A stretch of DNA of 35,622 bases from Verrucomicrobiota bacterium (GTDB taxonomy: Bacteria > Verrucomicrobiota > Verrucomicrobiia > Opitutales > Opitutaceae). The stretch spans positions 1-35,622 of the forward strand of contig JAEZUE010000007.1 in assembly GCA_023443455.1 (NCBI GenBank), in the 5' to 3' direction. Below, piece by piece: positions 7,149 through 15,240 of this stretch. The notes under the pieces were generated by a model. That model did no database searches. It was not told the DNA's origin and worked only from the letters and a program-made list of their open reading frames with translations. The position numbers and the translations under genes are program-made. Position 1 is the first letter of the stretch. Every line of letters begins with the position of its first letter.

Positions 7149-10067
7149 TCACTTCTTCACCACGCGCGGGCTCTCGACCGGGCCAAGATAACTCGGGCGC
7201 ACGCCGGGCGCACGAGGCGATCCGGTATCGATGACGATACGCTCCAGCACCACGCCGGGCGTGACCGCCCAGATCTTCAACGTGTGCCGGCCGGCGTGGG
7301 CGAGCCGGTGCGTCGAGAGCACCCGGCGCACCCCCTCGCCCACGGCCGTGCCCCAGGGTTCCCACTGGTTGGGATCGGTGGCGATCGCGACGATCTGCGG
7401 GGCCTCGTCGTCGAACGACACCGCCACGCGCAACGGGCTCTCCGGCTGGAAATCGAGCGAGGGCGCGACGTGCAGCTCCACCTTCGCGGCACCGGCATTG
7501 AAGAAATGGATATCGTACTCGAGGCGCGCCGAGTCGCCGCCGGGTGCCAGCGCATCGTACAGGACCGGCGAGGTCGTGACCCCGCCCAGGGTGCGGCCGA
7601 AATCGGGCAACACGTGCCACTTCACCGAGCCAGCGGCGATCGCCCGGTTGAAATGCGGCGCCTCGATCGCGACCTGGCGATCCACCTCGACGAAGCCGTC
7701 GAACGCGCCCGGGCGCAGCTCCTCCGGGTTCAGGATCGGCACCGTCACGAAGAAGTCCTGACCGCCGGTGGTCTGCAGGCGGACCTTGGCTTCGGTCTCG
7801 CCCACCGGCACTGCGGCCCAGTCGGCGGTGATCTCGAGGCGCGTGGTCGCCTTCACCTCGCCGCTGGCGGGAGTCACCCGCAGCCAGGGCTGGTCGGCGG
7901 TCGCGGTGAAGGAGTAGGCGGTGTCGCCGCGGTTGAACAACTCCACCCAGCGGCTCTCCTGCCCATAGACGGAAAGCGTCGGCACCTTCGGCGCACGCGC
8001 CCCCCAGACGGGCATCCCCACCTCGCTGCCCTCGACCGCCAACCCGGCGACCGCGCCGTGGTTGGGGCGCAGCAGCGAGATCGCCGGCATGACCTCGGCG
8101 GGCGGCTGCTGCCAGAACGTGTAGCCGAGCTTCGCCTGGCTCATCTGGTGGCTCCATTTCCCGTCGTTGAGCGAGTGATACTGCTGCACCAGCGCGTGGT
8201 CGGCGACGAACGCCGTGCGCACCTTCTCGGCCTGGGCGTTGGTGTCGCTGCGGCCCTGGACCGCGTAGAGGCGGTTGAGCCCCGCGGCCACGTAGAGGTC
8301 CTGCAGGTTCGCACAGGCCTCGATCGGATAGCGCACGAGCTGGAAGAACGCGGCGCGCGCGTCGGCCGGCAGCGCCGCGTCGAGCAGCTTCGCGCGGGCG
8401 AGGAGATCGGCCCACTCCGCCTGCACGCGCTCGGCCTCGCGGTAGTTGACGAGGCTGAAGGTCGTCGGGTCGAGCATCTCCGGTTTCCGGCGGCTGTTGA
8501 GCTTCGTGTACCCGTTGATCAAGGCCGCGACCTCCGCCGCGTTCGCGTCGCCGAACTCGCGCGCCGCCCAACTGCGGGAGTACTCCCCGAGGCGCTCGTA
8601 GGGCATCGCGGCGGGATCCCAGGCCATCGTGAGGAAGAACTCGATCGGAAACTCCATCGGCTTGAGGTCGCCGACATTCACGATCCAGATACGGGTGGCG
8701 TCGTGCTGCCAGGCGAGGTTCATCTGCTCCTGGATCTTGGTGAGCGAGATGGTGTTGAGCCACTTGTAGTTCCGGGGGCCGCCGACGTAGTCGAAATGGT
8801 AGTAGATGCCCGCCCCGCCGGAGCGCCCGCGCTCGGCCGGCGTGGGCAGCCGGCGGATGTTGCCCCAGTTGTCGTCGCACCAGAGCAGCGTGACGTCGTC
8901 GGGCACGCGCATGCCGCGCTCGTAGTAGCCCTGCACCTCCTTGTAGAGCGCCCAGACCTGGGGGACCTTCGTGAGGTCGGAGTCGACCTCGCGCTTCAAG
9001 ATCTCGCGCTGGTCGGCCACGATCTGCTCGAGCAGGGAGACGTTCTCGTCCTCCGACATCGGCTCGTCGCCGTCGCCGCGCATGGCGAGCGTGGTGATCG
9101 TCTCGTACTGCTTGGCGCGGCGCGCGCCGACCGTCCAGAACTCGCGCAGGGTCTTGCCGTTGGTGGCGTAGTCCCAATGCCCCTGGCCGTAGCGCGCCCA
9201 CTCCTGCTGCGCGCGGTTCATCGGTTCGTGGTGCGAGGTGCTCATCACGATGCCGTATTCGTCGGCCAAGCGCGCGCTCTCGGTGTCGTCGTCGTAGAAG
9301 GCGTTGTTCCACATCGCCGGCCAGAGGAAGTTGCCGCGCAGGCGCAGCAGCAGCTCGTAGACATGGACGTACATCTTGCTGTTGATGCCGCCGAACTTCT
9401 CCTTCGCCCAGTTGGTGAGCGCGGGCGCCTCGTCGTTGAGGAAGATGCCGCGGTATTTCACGGTCGGTCCGTCGTCGACCAGGCACACGTCGGGCACGCT
9501 CACGGTGTCGCGGCGCACGGTCGGCACGTCGGCCCACCAGTACCAGGGCGACACGCCGATCTGCTCGGAGAGTTCGTAGATGCCGTAGATGGTGCCGCGT
9601 TTGTCGCTGCCGGCGATGACCAGCGCGCGTGCGATGCCGGGCAACGGAGCGGCGACGGTCTCGATCCGGTAGGCCTCCCAGCGGCCTTGGATTCCGGAGA
9701 CGTCGAGTTTGCCGGCCTTCACCAGACCGTCGATCAACGGGCTGCGGCCGACGGTGCCGACGAGGACCACGAAGGGGGCCGATTCCGGAGCGGCCGGCAA
9801 CAGCACCGGCGACACGCCGCCGACCCGGGCCACATCGGCCCGGAGATCGTGGGCGGCGCGGGCGACGCCCGGCCAGTCGGCCGCATCGACGACGATCGGG
9901 GCGGCGGAGTCGCCGGAGAACAAGGTCGCGGAGGGCGTGGAGGCATCGAACGAGACGAAAGGTTCGTGGCCGAGGGCGAGCAGTCGGGCCGAGACGGACA
10001 GGGCGATCGCCAACACGGCGAACAGGCGGCCGAAGGCGGTTGGGCAGGGGATGGATGGGGATTCCAT
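7149..10067 (-). CDS. GH115 xylan alpha-1,2-(4-O-methyl)-glucuronidase, secreted
   Basis: The enzyme (972 residues) is predicted to remove glucuronic or 4-O-methylglucuronic acid side chains from xylan, acting in the periplasm or outside the cell. A signal peptide (about 13-33, RLFAVLAIALSVSARLLALG) is followed by an alpha/beta N-terminal domain and the catalytic barrel. Segments typical of GH115 include KYRGIFLNDEAPAL (204-217), FLWPAMWNNAF (248-258), SHHEPM (278-283) and LLWCDDNWGN (394-403), whose acidic residues are the catalytic candidates. The beta-rich C-terminal part (roughly 640-970) fits the accessory domains of the family. The ATG at 10067 is preferred; a GTG at 10103 would add 12 residues. 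Neither has a good ribosome site. Neighbours are eda downstream and TonB receptors upstream. Substrate is inferred from the family. Confidence 0.93.
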   Translation of the reverse strand: MESPSIPCPTAFGRLFAVLAIALSVSARLLALGHEPFVSFDASTPSATLFSGDSAAPIVVDAADWPGVARAAHDLRADVARVGGVSPVLLPAAPESAPFVVLVGTVGRSPLIDGLVKAGKLDVSGIQGRWEAYRIETVAAPLPGIARALVIAGSDKRGTIYGIYELSEQIGVSPWYWWADVPTVRRDTVSVPDVCLVDDGPTVKYRGIFLNDEAPALTNWAKEKFGGINSKMYVHVYELLLRLRGNFLWPAMWNNAFYDDDTESARLADEYGIVMSTSHHEPMNRAQQEWARYGQGHWDYATNGKTLREFWTVGARRAKQYETITTLAMRGDGDEPMSEDENVSLLEQIVADQREILKREVDSDLTKVPQVWALYKEVQGYYERGMRVPDDVTLLWCDDNWGNIRRLPTPAERGRSGGAGIYYHFDYVGGPRNYKWLNTISLTKIQEQMNLAWQHDATRIWIVNVGDLKPMEFPIEFFLTMAWDPAAMPYERLGEYSRSWAAREFGDANAAEVAALINGYTKLNSRRKPEMLDPTTFSLVNYREAERVQAEWADLLARAKLLDAALPADARAAFFQLVRYPIEACANLQDLYVAAGLNRLYAVQGRSDTNAQAEKVRTAFVADHALVQQYHSLNDGKWSHQMSQAKLGYTFWQQPPAEVMPAISLLRPNHGAVAGLAVEGSEVGMPVWGARAPKVPTLSVYGQESRWVELFNRGDTAYSFTATADQPWLRVTPASGEVKATTRLEITADWAAVPVGETEAKVRLQTTGGQDFFVTVPILNPEELRPGAFDGFVEVDRQVAIEAPHFNRAIAAGSVKWHVLPDFGRTLGGVTTSPVLYDALAPGGDSARLEYDIHFFNAGAAKVELHVAPSLDFQPESPLRVAVSFDDEAPQIVAIATDPNQWEPWGTAVGEGVRRVLSTHRLAHAGRHTLKIWAVTPGVVLERIVIDTGSPRAPGVRPSYLGPVESPRVVKK

Positions 10068-10144
10068 TGCCGCGCAGTGTGCGGGAATCCCGCGAAAAGC
10101 CACTAGCCGCCGGGCATCCTATCTATTGAACCTGGGGTGGCCAA

Positions 10145-10175
10145 GGATTGCGGAGCTCTCCAGCTGGAGCAATCC
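10145..10175. repeat. Inverted repeat downstream of the small TA pair
   Basis: GGATTGC (10145-10151) and GCAATCC (10169-10175) enclose 17 nt that contain a second internal pairing, GAGCT/AGCTG-like. It lies between the GH115 start and the toxin stop. Function is unknown. It could be an extragenic repeat or part of the GH115 leader region. Confidence 0.35.
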
Positions 10176-10250
10176 CCGTGGTCCATGGTCGTTCGTTCCG
10201 GTTCAGCCTGCCCGAACAAGGCCCACCCAGGATGGCGAAGTCGTGGAGGC

Positions 10251-10280
10251 GGCGATGCCGCCTGATCAGGCGGCATCGCC
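10251..10280. terminator. Perfect 30-bp palindrome spanning the toxin stop codon
   Basis: The 15-nt half site is exactly mirrored without a spacer, with TGATCA at its centre. The minus-strand TGA of the toxin gene lies in the centre, so the last codons of the gene form one arm. A stable hairpin would form in the mRNA. No T-tract follows, so a role in mRNA stability or protein binding is as likely as termination. Confidence 0.45.
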
Positions 10281-10532
10281 GATGCCAACGATCAGCACCG
10301 CCTTCACGGGATGGTCGACCCAGTAATCGAACAGAAAATCATCGAGCAGCAGATGGGAAATCATCCTCCCATCGGCATCGGTACTTGTGAAGTCGGGGAC
10401 AAGAAACGGATCGGCGGCCAACTCATGGGCCCGATCCAACACTCGCCGTTGCCGCCTCCGAGTCAGTGCGGTGAACGACGCTACGGCATCCGCCGAAAAC
10501 ACCGGCCGGTACGAACTGGGGCTACTTCCCAC
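10266..10532 (-). CDS. Small ParE/RelE-like toxin candidate
   Basis: The 88-residue product has the size, basic N-terminal half (TRRRQRRVLDRAHELAADPF) and closing pattern (FLFDYWVDHPVKAVLIVGIGDA) of RelE/ParE-superfamily toxins, which act on ribosome-bound mRNA or on gyrase. The proposed start is a GTG at 10532 that overlaps the end of the upstream small gene by 11 nt, with GAGG directly before it. The frame is open further upstream to 10658, but that part is antisense-like and Arg-rich. Tight coupling to a small helical partner supports a toxin-antitoxin or antitoxin-toxin module. I cannot identify the exact family from sequence alone. The fold call is moderate and the activity is unknown. 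Confidence 0.6.
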   Translation of the reverse strand: MGSSPSSYRPVFSADAVASFTALTRRRQRRVLDRAHELAADPFLVPDFTSTDADGRMISHLLLDDFLFDYWVDHPVKAVLIVGIGDAA

Positions 10533-10719
10533 CCTCGTAGCGTTTCTCGAGTTCTTCGATCGAAGTGGCCTTCCCCGCCTGCATCTCACGGATCCGGCGG
10601 GCAGTCGCCCTCTTCCACGCCGGGCTTTCGCGCCGAAGGCGAAGGAGATACAGCGCAATCTCCTTCTGTTCCCGAGCCGACATGCGGGAGAGACTCTGCT
10701 TGATCTCGAGTACGCTCAT
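10522..10719 (-). CDS. Small helical antitoxin candidate paired with the ParE/RelE-like toxin
   Basis: The 65-residue protein begins MSVLEIKQSLSRMSAREQKE and consists of predicted helices rich in Glu, Arg and Lys, ending with an acidic stretch IEELEKRYEGG. This size and charge pattern is common for type II antitoxins that wrap around a RelE/ParE partner. The first gene of the pair, it overlaps the toxin gene by 11 nt. The ATG at 10719 is preferred over an upstream in-frame start at 10755. No clear DNA-binding domain is visible, so autoregulation would need another factor or only the helical N-terminus. It sits inside the xylan-related gene cluster. Confidence 0.6.
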   Translation of the reverse strand: MSVLEIKQSLSRMSAREQKEIALYLLRLRRESPAWKRATARRIREMQAGKATSIEELEKRYEGGK

Positions 10720-10828
10720 TGGTGCGGAAACTAGAAGACCGGCCACACGGGTCAAGTAGGCCGACGAGAGAAGACGGGAACAACGCCCAAGCCCTGGAGC
10801 CGACCACCCAACCCGACCAGACGGGCAA

Positions 10829-10860
10829 AGAAAAAGCCCCGGGACCAGGGCCCCGGGGCT
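10829..10860 (-). terminator. Rho-independent terminator of the first TonB receptor gene
   Basis: AGCCCCGGG (10835-10843) pairs with CCCGGGGCT (10852-10860). On the minus strand the stem is followed by TTTTTCTTT. It begins 29 nt after the receptor stop codon and separates that gene from the TA pair. Confidence 0.9.
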
Positions 10861-10889
10861 TCGCGATCACTAGCTATGACCCTAGTCGA

Positions 10890-13800
10890 TCAGAACTTGA
10901 AGGTATTGGTGATCTGCCACGTACGATACGGCGCGATACGCCAGGCGGCCACGGTATAGCCGCGGGGATCGGTCGCGCTCGGGTTGACCGAGAGCGGGAT
11001 CAGGCCATTGCCGTCGAAGGCGTTGCGGACGTTGAGCTGGATACGCCAGTCGATCTTGTCGGTCAGCTTCTTGCCGTAGCCGATCCAGAAGTCGAAGTTG
11101 CCTTCGGTCGGACCGTAGAACGGATTCTCGAGGTCGAAGAGCACTTCGCCGTCCACTTCCTTGACCGGGTAGCCGATGGCGATCTTGTCCTGCCAGCGGT
11201 AACCCATGCCGACGTTGACGCCCTTGAGGAAGCCCTCGCGGAAGTCGTAGTTGGTGACGAGATTGAAGCGCCACTTGCGCATCTCGGGAGTCGAGGTGCC
11301 TTCGGCGATACGCTGCGAGGCGAAGTTGGTGTAGAAGTTCTGACGCCAGAGCTTCAGCAGCGTGTCGTTGCCCGCACCACCCCACCAGATACGGAGGTCG
11401 CCGGCGGCGGTGTTGACGAGGGCGTTGTTGATGATGTCGACGTACTCGATGAGGGCAGCGCCGCCGATGTTGTTGCGCACGGCCTCGGCCTTGGAGGCGT
11501 TGAGCGAGACGCGCCAGTTCGGGGTCGGGTTCGCGGTGAACTCGAATTCCCAACCCTTGGAGACGTAATCCTGCACCGCCGCGAAGCCGGCCGGAGTCGT
11601 CGACCCCTGGCCACCCGAGACGATGGTCGGATCCAGCTTCCAGGCCGTCCAGTACGCGGCCGGAATCGCGCTCTCCAGAGCGCGGAAGCCGGCGATGGCA
11701 GCCGTCTCACGTGCGGCGGCCTGTTCGGCCGTCTCGCCCGGCGCCTGGCCGTAGGTGTAGCGACCGTAAGTGCCGTCCGGCTCCGCCGTATCGATCGTGC
11801 TGCCACGAAGGTTGTACTCGAAGATGTCGGCCCAGTTGCCGCCCCAGCCCATGACGGCGCCGAGGAACCAGTTGCCGTCGATGCTCGCGGAGGCGTTCTG
11901 CATCCGGGTGTCGTACTTGTTCACCTTGAGGGAGAAGCGGTCGTCCTTGGTCGAGATGACGAAGCCCTTGTCCTTGGTCGAGCCGTTCGGCGAGGAGAGC
12001 TGCTGGTTGTAGATGTCGACGCGGCCGGCACCCGGCTGGAAGTTCTCCGACTCGTTGTAGAAGAAGCTCAGGTTGAACGGCATCTTCGGGATGAACTTGT
12101 TCACGTGAGCGACAACGCTCCAGGTCGTGGTGTTGTCCTCCTCGACACTCGGAGTGACCGTGCGAAGCGCGTAGGCGCCGGCGTCGAGATTGACGTGCTC
12201 GTCGGCGTACTTCGAGGCGTTGAGGTTCCAGAGCTTCACGTGGTCGTTGCGCACGCCCCACATGCCGACCAGCGCGCCGTCCCACAGGTAGGACTGGAGC
12301 ACGGCCGCCTTGGAGGCGACGAGGGTGCGGGTCTGCTGGGCCTGCCAGGTGAGGGAATCGCGATCGGCATCGCTGGCCTCGGCATCGATGACGTTCAGCG
12401 GAATGGTGGACCAGCCGATGTAGTTGGCCGGATTCTCGGACTGGGTCACCATTTCGTTGTTGAACAGGGTGTTCCGCCACGGATCCGCCGGATTCACCGA
12501 GGAATCCCAATGCGAATTGAAGTAGTAGAACGTCGAGGACGCGCCCGGCATCTGCACCTCGTTCGGGTTCGGGATGTAGGCCCCCGAAGCGCTGGAGGCG
12601 CCGAGCAGGGAGTCGCCGAGATAGACCACGCGGTTGATCTGGCGGAGGTTGTCGGTGAACTTCTGCACCCCGCCGCGCGTCGCATTGTGGATCGCGGCCG
12701 AATACGCCTCGTCGGTGCCCATGCGCATGAAGCTGCGGGCGTCGCTCTGGCTGTGGTCGCGGCTGTAGAGACCGGTGACGACATGCTTGCCGAGCAGCTT
12801 CTTGAACCAGTTGCCGTCGCGGCTGCGGTTGAAGTCGTGCATGGCGAACACGGTCGCACGGCCGGACTCGCGCTTGCTGAAGCTCTGGCTGTTGCCGTAC
12901 TGCACCGCATCGCTGACGAACGCGCGCCCGAGGTTCGGGTTGACGGTGCCGTCGAGGTCGTGGGTGTTGATGTCGATGTAGATGCCGGCCTTGTTGCCAT
13001 CGAGGAAGCTGTAGCGACCGCTGTCATACGACTGATAGTCGTACGAGAGGTCGAAGCCGACGCGCTGGTCGAAGAAGGTCTGCGAGAGGCTCGCGTTGAA
13101 GCTCCGGAAATCCTGCCACTCCTTCTTGTTCGGGCCGTCGAGCAGCTGGTTGTAGAAGTCGAAGACCGAGGCGTCGGAGAGCGTGATGCTCTTGTAGACA
13201 CCGTAGCCGGAATACGGCAGGCCCACGTCCGAGGCGTAGCGGTAGTACTCGTCGATCGAGACGCGGCGGGAGTAGGTGTGGCCACCGACGCTGCCGTCGA
13301 TCGCACCCGTCGAGTTGAGGCCGTAGTCGTCCTTCCACTCGGACTGGACGATGAGCGAGGGCGAGGTCGCATTCTCGCTGGCGAAGAACGCGAGCGGGCC
13401 GCCGAAGGACTGGGCGAAGTTGCCGAGCCAGGGCTCGTACTCGCTGTTGGCGGTGCCGTTCGACTTGGTCGGGATCGCCTGACCGTACCCGCTGGGGAAG
13501 TAGGTGACGGGATTGCCATCCGCATCGAGCACCTCGTTGCCGTTGGCGTCGAGCTGGGTGTGCGGGTTGTTGTCCTGCACCTTGGTGGGATCGAACACGC
13601 CCTTGTTCATGGCGGTGAACCACGGGGTGATGTAGTCGCCCGGGGTGATGGCGCGCGGGTTGTTGCTGCGCACCTTGCCGGCTTCGAAGCTGGCCTTCAC
13701 GATCGTGCGGGCGCCGCCCTTCTGGAGGAACTTGGGCTCCCAACGGGTCGTCGCGAAGATGCGGCGGTCGAGGCTGTAGGCCGGATCCTGCTTGTACTGG

Positions 13801-14519
13801 GTGTCGTTGCGGACCGCGGCGATGCGCAGGGCCAGCTCGTCCTCGACCAACTCGTGGTTGTAGTCGAAGGTCACGCGGTTGGTGCCCTGGCTGCCGTAGC
13901 GGAACTCGAACTCGCCGAAGTTGCGGAACTGGGCCGTCTTCGTCGTCGTGTCGATGATACCGGCCGGGCTGCCCATGCCGAACAGGATCGAGTTCGGGCC
14001 GCGCTGCATGTCGACGCGGTCGACATTGTAGGAATCCCAGGGGATCTGGGTGAGGAAGAAGTTGCGGGTGTTGTCGGCGGCGGCGAGACCACGAACACGG
14101 GTGTTGGTGTTCGGGTTGGTGAAGGTCGGGCCTTCATCCTGCGTCGCGCCGGCGCGGGCGGCGGTGAAGTTGCCCTGCACGCTGCCGACCTCGGTGTTGG
14201 TCGTGTACTGCAGCAGGGTCGAATTGTCGGTCGCACCGGTGTCGCGGAGGAATTCCGCGGTCACGACCGAGATGGCCGAACCGACGTCCTTCAGCTCCGT
14301 GTTGATGCGGGAGCCGGCCATGGTCGTGGTGGCGACGTAGCCGGTGGTCTGCTCAGCGCTGACTTCGAACGGGCTGAGGATGACGACTTCCTGATCATCC
14401 GCGGCAGGCTCGGTCGCCGGGGCGGCGGCCTCCTGCGCAAAAAGCCCGGCGGCGGTCGCGGCGCCTGCAAGAGTCAGCAGGGTGCGAACGCCACGGGCGG
14501 TGGGGTTCTGAGTGTGCAT
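10890..14519 (-). CDS. Large TonB-dependent outer-membrane receptor (Opitutaceae type), copy 1
   Basis: This is a predicted outer-membrane importer of about 1209 residues, driven by TonB. After a signal peptide (about 11-29, ending GLFAQ) comes a TonB-box-like segment VVILSPFEVSAE at 45-56. The plug domain follows, with ELKDVGSAISVVTAEFL and the later RVDMQRGPNSILFGMGSPAG, which is the usual plug signature. The rest is a long beta-barrel that ends in the aromatic C-terminus TFKF required for barrel assembly. At about 1200 residues it is much longer than iron-siderophore receptors and nearer SusC size, but no SusD-like gene is nearby. Neighbours suggest xylan-derived oligosaccharides as substrate. 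In-frame ATGs at 14531 and 14597 are alternatives; none has a strong ribosome site. Related to the next gene but clearly diverged from it. Confidence 0.92.
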   Translation of the reverse strand: MHTQNPTARGVRTLLTLAGAATAAGLFAQEAAAPATEPAADDQEVVILSPFEVSAEQTTGYVATTTMAGSRINTELKDVGSAISVVTAEFLRDTGATDNSTLLQYTTNTEVGSVQGNFTAARAGATQDEGPTFTNPNTNTRVRGLAAADNTRNFFLTQIPWDSYNVDRVDMQRGPNSILFGMGSPAGIIDTTTKTAQFRNFGEFEFRYGSQGTNRVTFDYNHELVEDELALRIAAVRNDTQYKQDPAYSLDRRIFATTRWEPKFLQKGGARTIVKASFEAGKVRSNNPRAITPGDYITPWFTAMNKGVFDPTKVQDNNPHTQLDANGNEVLDADGNPVTYFPSGYGQAIPTKSNGTANSEYEPWLGNFAQSFGGPLAFFASENATSPSLIVQSEWKDDYGLNSTGAIDGSVGGHTYSRRVSIDEYYRYASDVGLPYSGYGVYKSITLSDASVFDFYNQLLDGPNKKEWQDFRSFNASLSQTFFDQRVGFDLSYDYQSYDSGRYSFLDGNKAGIYIDINTHDLDGTVNPNLGRAFVSDAVQYGNSQSFSKRESGRATVFAMHDFNRSRDGNWFKKLLGKHVVTGLYSRDHSQSDARSFMRMGTDEAYSAAIHNATRGGVQKFTDNLRQINRVVYLGDSLLGASSASGAYIPNPNEVQMPGASSTFYYFNSHWDSSVNPADPWRNTLFNNEMVTQSENPANYIGWSTIPLNVIDAEASDADRDSLTWQAQQTRTLVASKAAVLQSYLWDGALVGMWGVRNDHVKLWNLNASKYADEHVNLDAGAYALRTVTPSVEEDNTTTWSVVAHVNKFIPKMPFNLSFFYNESENFQPGAGRVDIYNQQLSSPNGSTKDKGFVISTKDDRFSLKVNKYDTRMQNASASIDGNWFLGAVMGWGGNWADIFEYNLRGSTIDTAEPDGTYGRYTYGQAPGETAEQAAARETAAIAGFRALESAIPAAYWTAWKLDPTIVSGGQGSTTPAGFAAVQDYVSKGWEFEFTANPTPNWRVSLNASKAEAVRNNIGGAALIEYVDIINNALVNTAAGDLRIWWGGAGNDTLLKLWRQNFYTNFASQRIAEGTSTPEMRKWRFNLVTNYDFREGFLKGVNVGMGYRWQDKIAIGYPVKEVDGEVLFDLENPFYGPTEGNFDFWIGYGKKLTDKIDWRIQLNVRNAFDGNGLIPLSVNPSATDPRGYTVAAWRIAPYRTWQITNTFKF

Positions 14520-15178
14520 GGGTGTTGGCATAGCTTGCGTTGGTTGCGTTGGGAAACCGGCGGCCATTTGGGGTGACCGCGGTCCATTCCGCCTCAAACC
14601 GGCACCGCGGGTGCAGAGTCGGTCCGAGGTTGGATACTCGTCGCCCTACGGGTCGGCATCGCGCCGCAACCCAAACAAACCGGCGCGCCCCGGCAGACGC
14701 CCGCAAAAAGCGGAGTCCGATTTGGGGACAGGGCGGCAAGTCCGTGGGGATGCAGCATCGTGGGGGTGCGATTACGACGGGAAGGGTTGCGAATGGCCCG
14801 ACGTTTGGGACTACGACTTTGGTCGGACAACAGGCCGAATGTGCTAACTCTAGAACAGAGGCCTTCCATTCGTGATTTATGGCTTGGTCAGCAAGAATGC
14901 TGGGATTCGTCACCGGCCCCAAAGAGGAGATTGTCGGGTCGGCGGGCGCAGCCGGGAACCGGCGTACGATTTTTTTACGCACACGATGGCCTCGGCTTCG
15001 CCCGCGGGCGGCCCGGTCATCGCTCACGTCGTATCAGAAACACTCAAGGTCGCGGGAGGGGGACCCCGCCGGACCAACTTCGCCCCACCCGGGCCGTCGA
15101 TTTCACGCTTCCCGCACCGGAAGCCGCAGCACGACGGACCCCGGCCAGCGGCGGCCCACCGGTGGACGACTGGTGGAC
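14520..15178. other. Intergenic region between the two TonB receptor genes
   Basis: No gene is visible in about 660 nt; the short open frames on both strands overlap and have no recognisable content. The region is the leader and promoter zone of receptor copy 1. It holds one TACGAC-type box (14812-14827) and an AT-richer stretch near 14830-14880 that could hold the promoter, although no clean -35/-10 pair was identified. Confidence 0.45.
14812..14827. promoter_or_regulatory. TACGAC-N4-GTCG box upstream of receptor copy 1
   Basis: TACGAC, a 4-nt spacer TTTG and GTCGGA form a near-palindrome with one mismatch to GTCGTA. It lies about 290 nt upstream of the receptor ATG. The same pattern occurs three times upstream of receptor copy 2. 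A dimeric repressor or activator binding site is inferred. Confidence 0.45.
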
Positions 15179-15215
15179 AAAAAAAGCGGCGGAACGCGTT
15201 CTGCGTTCCGCCGCT
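15179..15215 (-). terminator. Rho-independent terminator of the second TonB receptor gene
   Basis: A perfect 13-bp stem, AGCGGCGGAACGC (15185-15197) with GCGTTCCGCCGCT (15203-15215), closes a 5-nt loop. On the minus strand it is followed by seven T residues (15185-15179). It begins about 25 nt after the receptor stop codon. Confidence 0.93.
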
Positions 15216-15240
15216 CGGGAATCAAATCAGGCTTCGACGA

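Noticed and set aside
13027..13043. TACGAC-N5-GTCGTA palindrome inside receptor copy 1
   Set aside because: It encodes part of SYDYQSYDSG in the barrel and has a 5-nt spacer, unlike the 4-nt boxes. Chance from Tyr-Asp codons explains it.
14830..15178. Search for a riboswitch or small RNA between the receptor genes
   Set aside because: No conserved riboswitch pairing or convincing promoter was found by eye; only the box at 14812 and the terminator at 15179 are supported.
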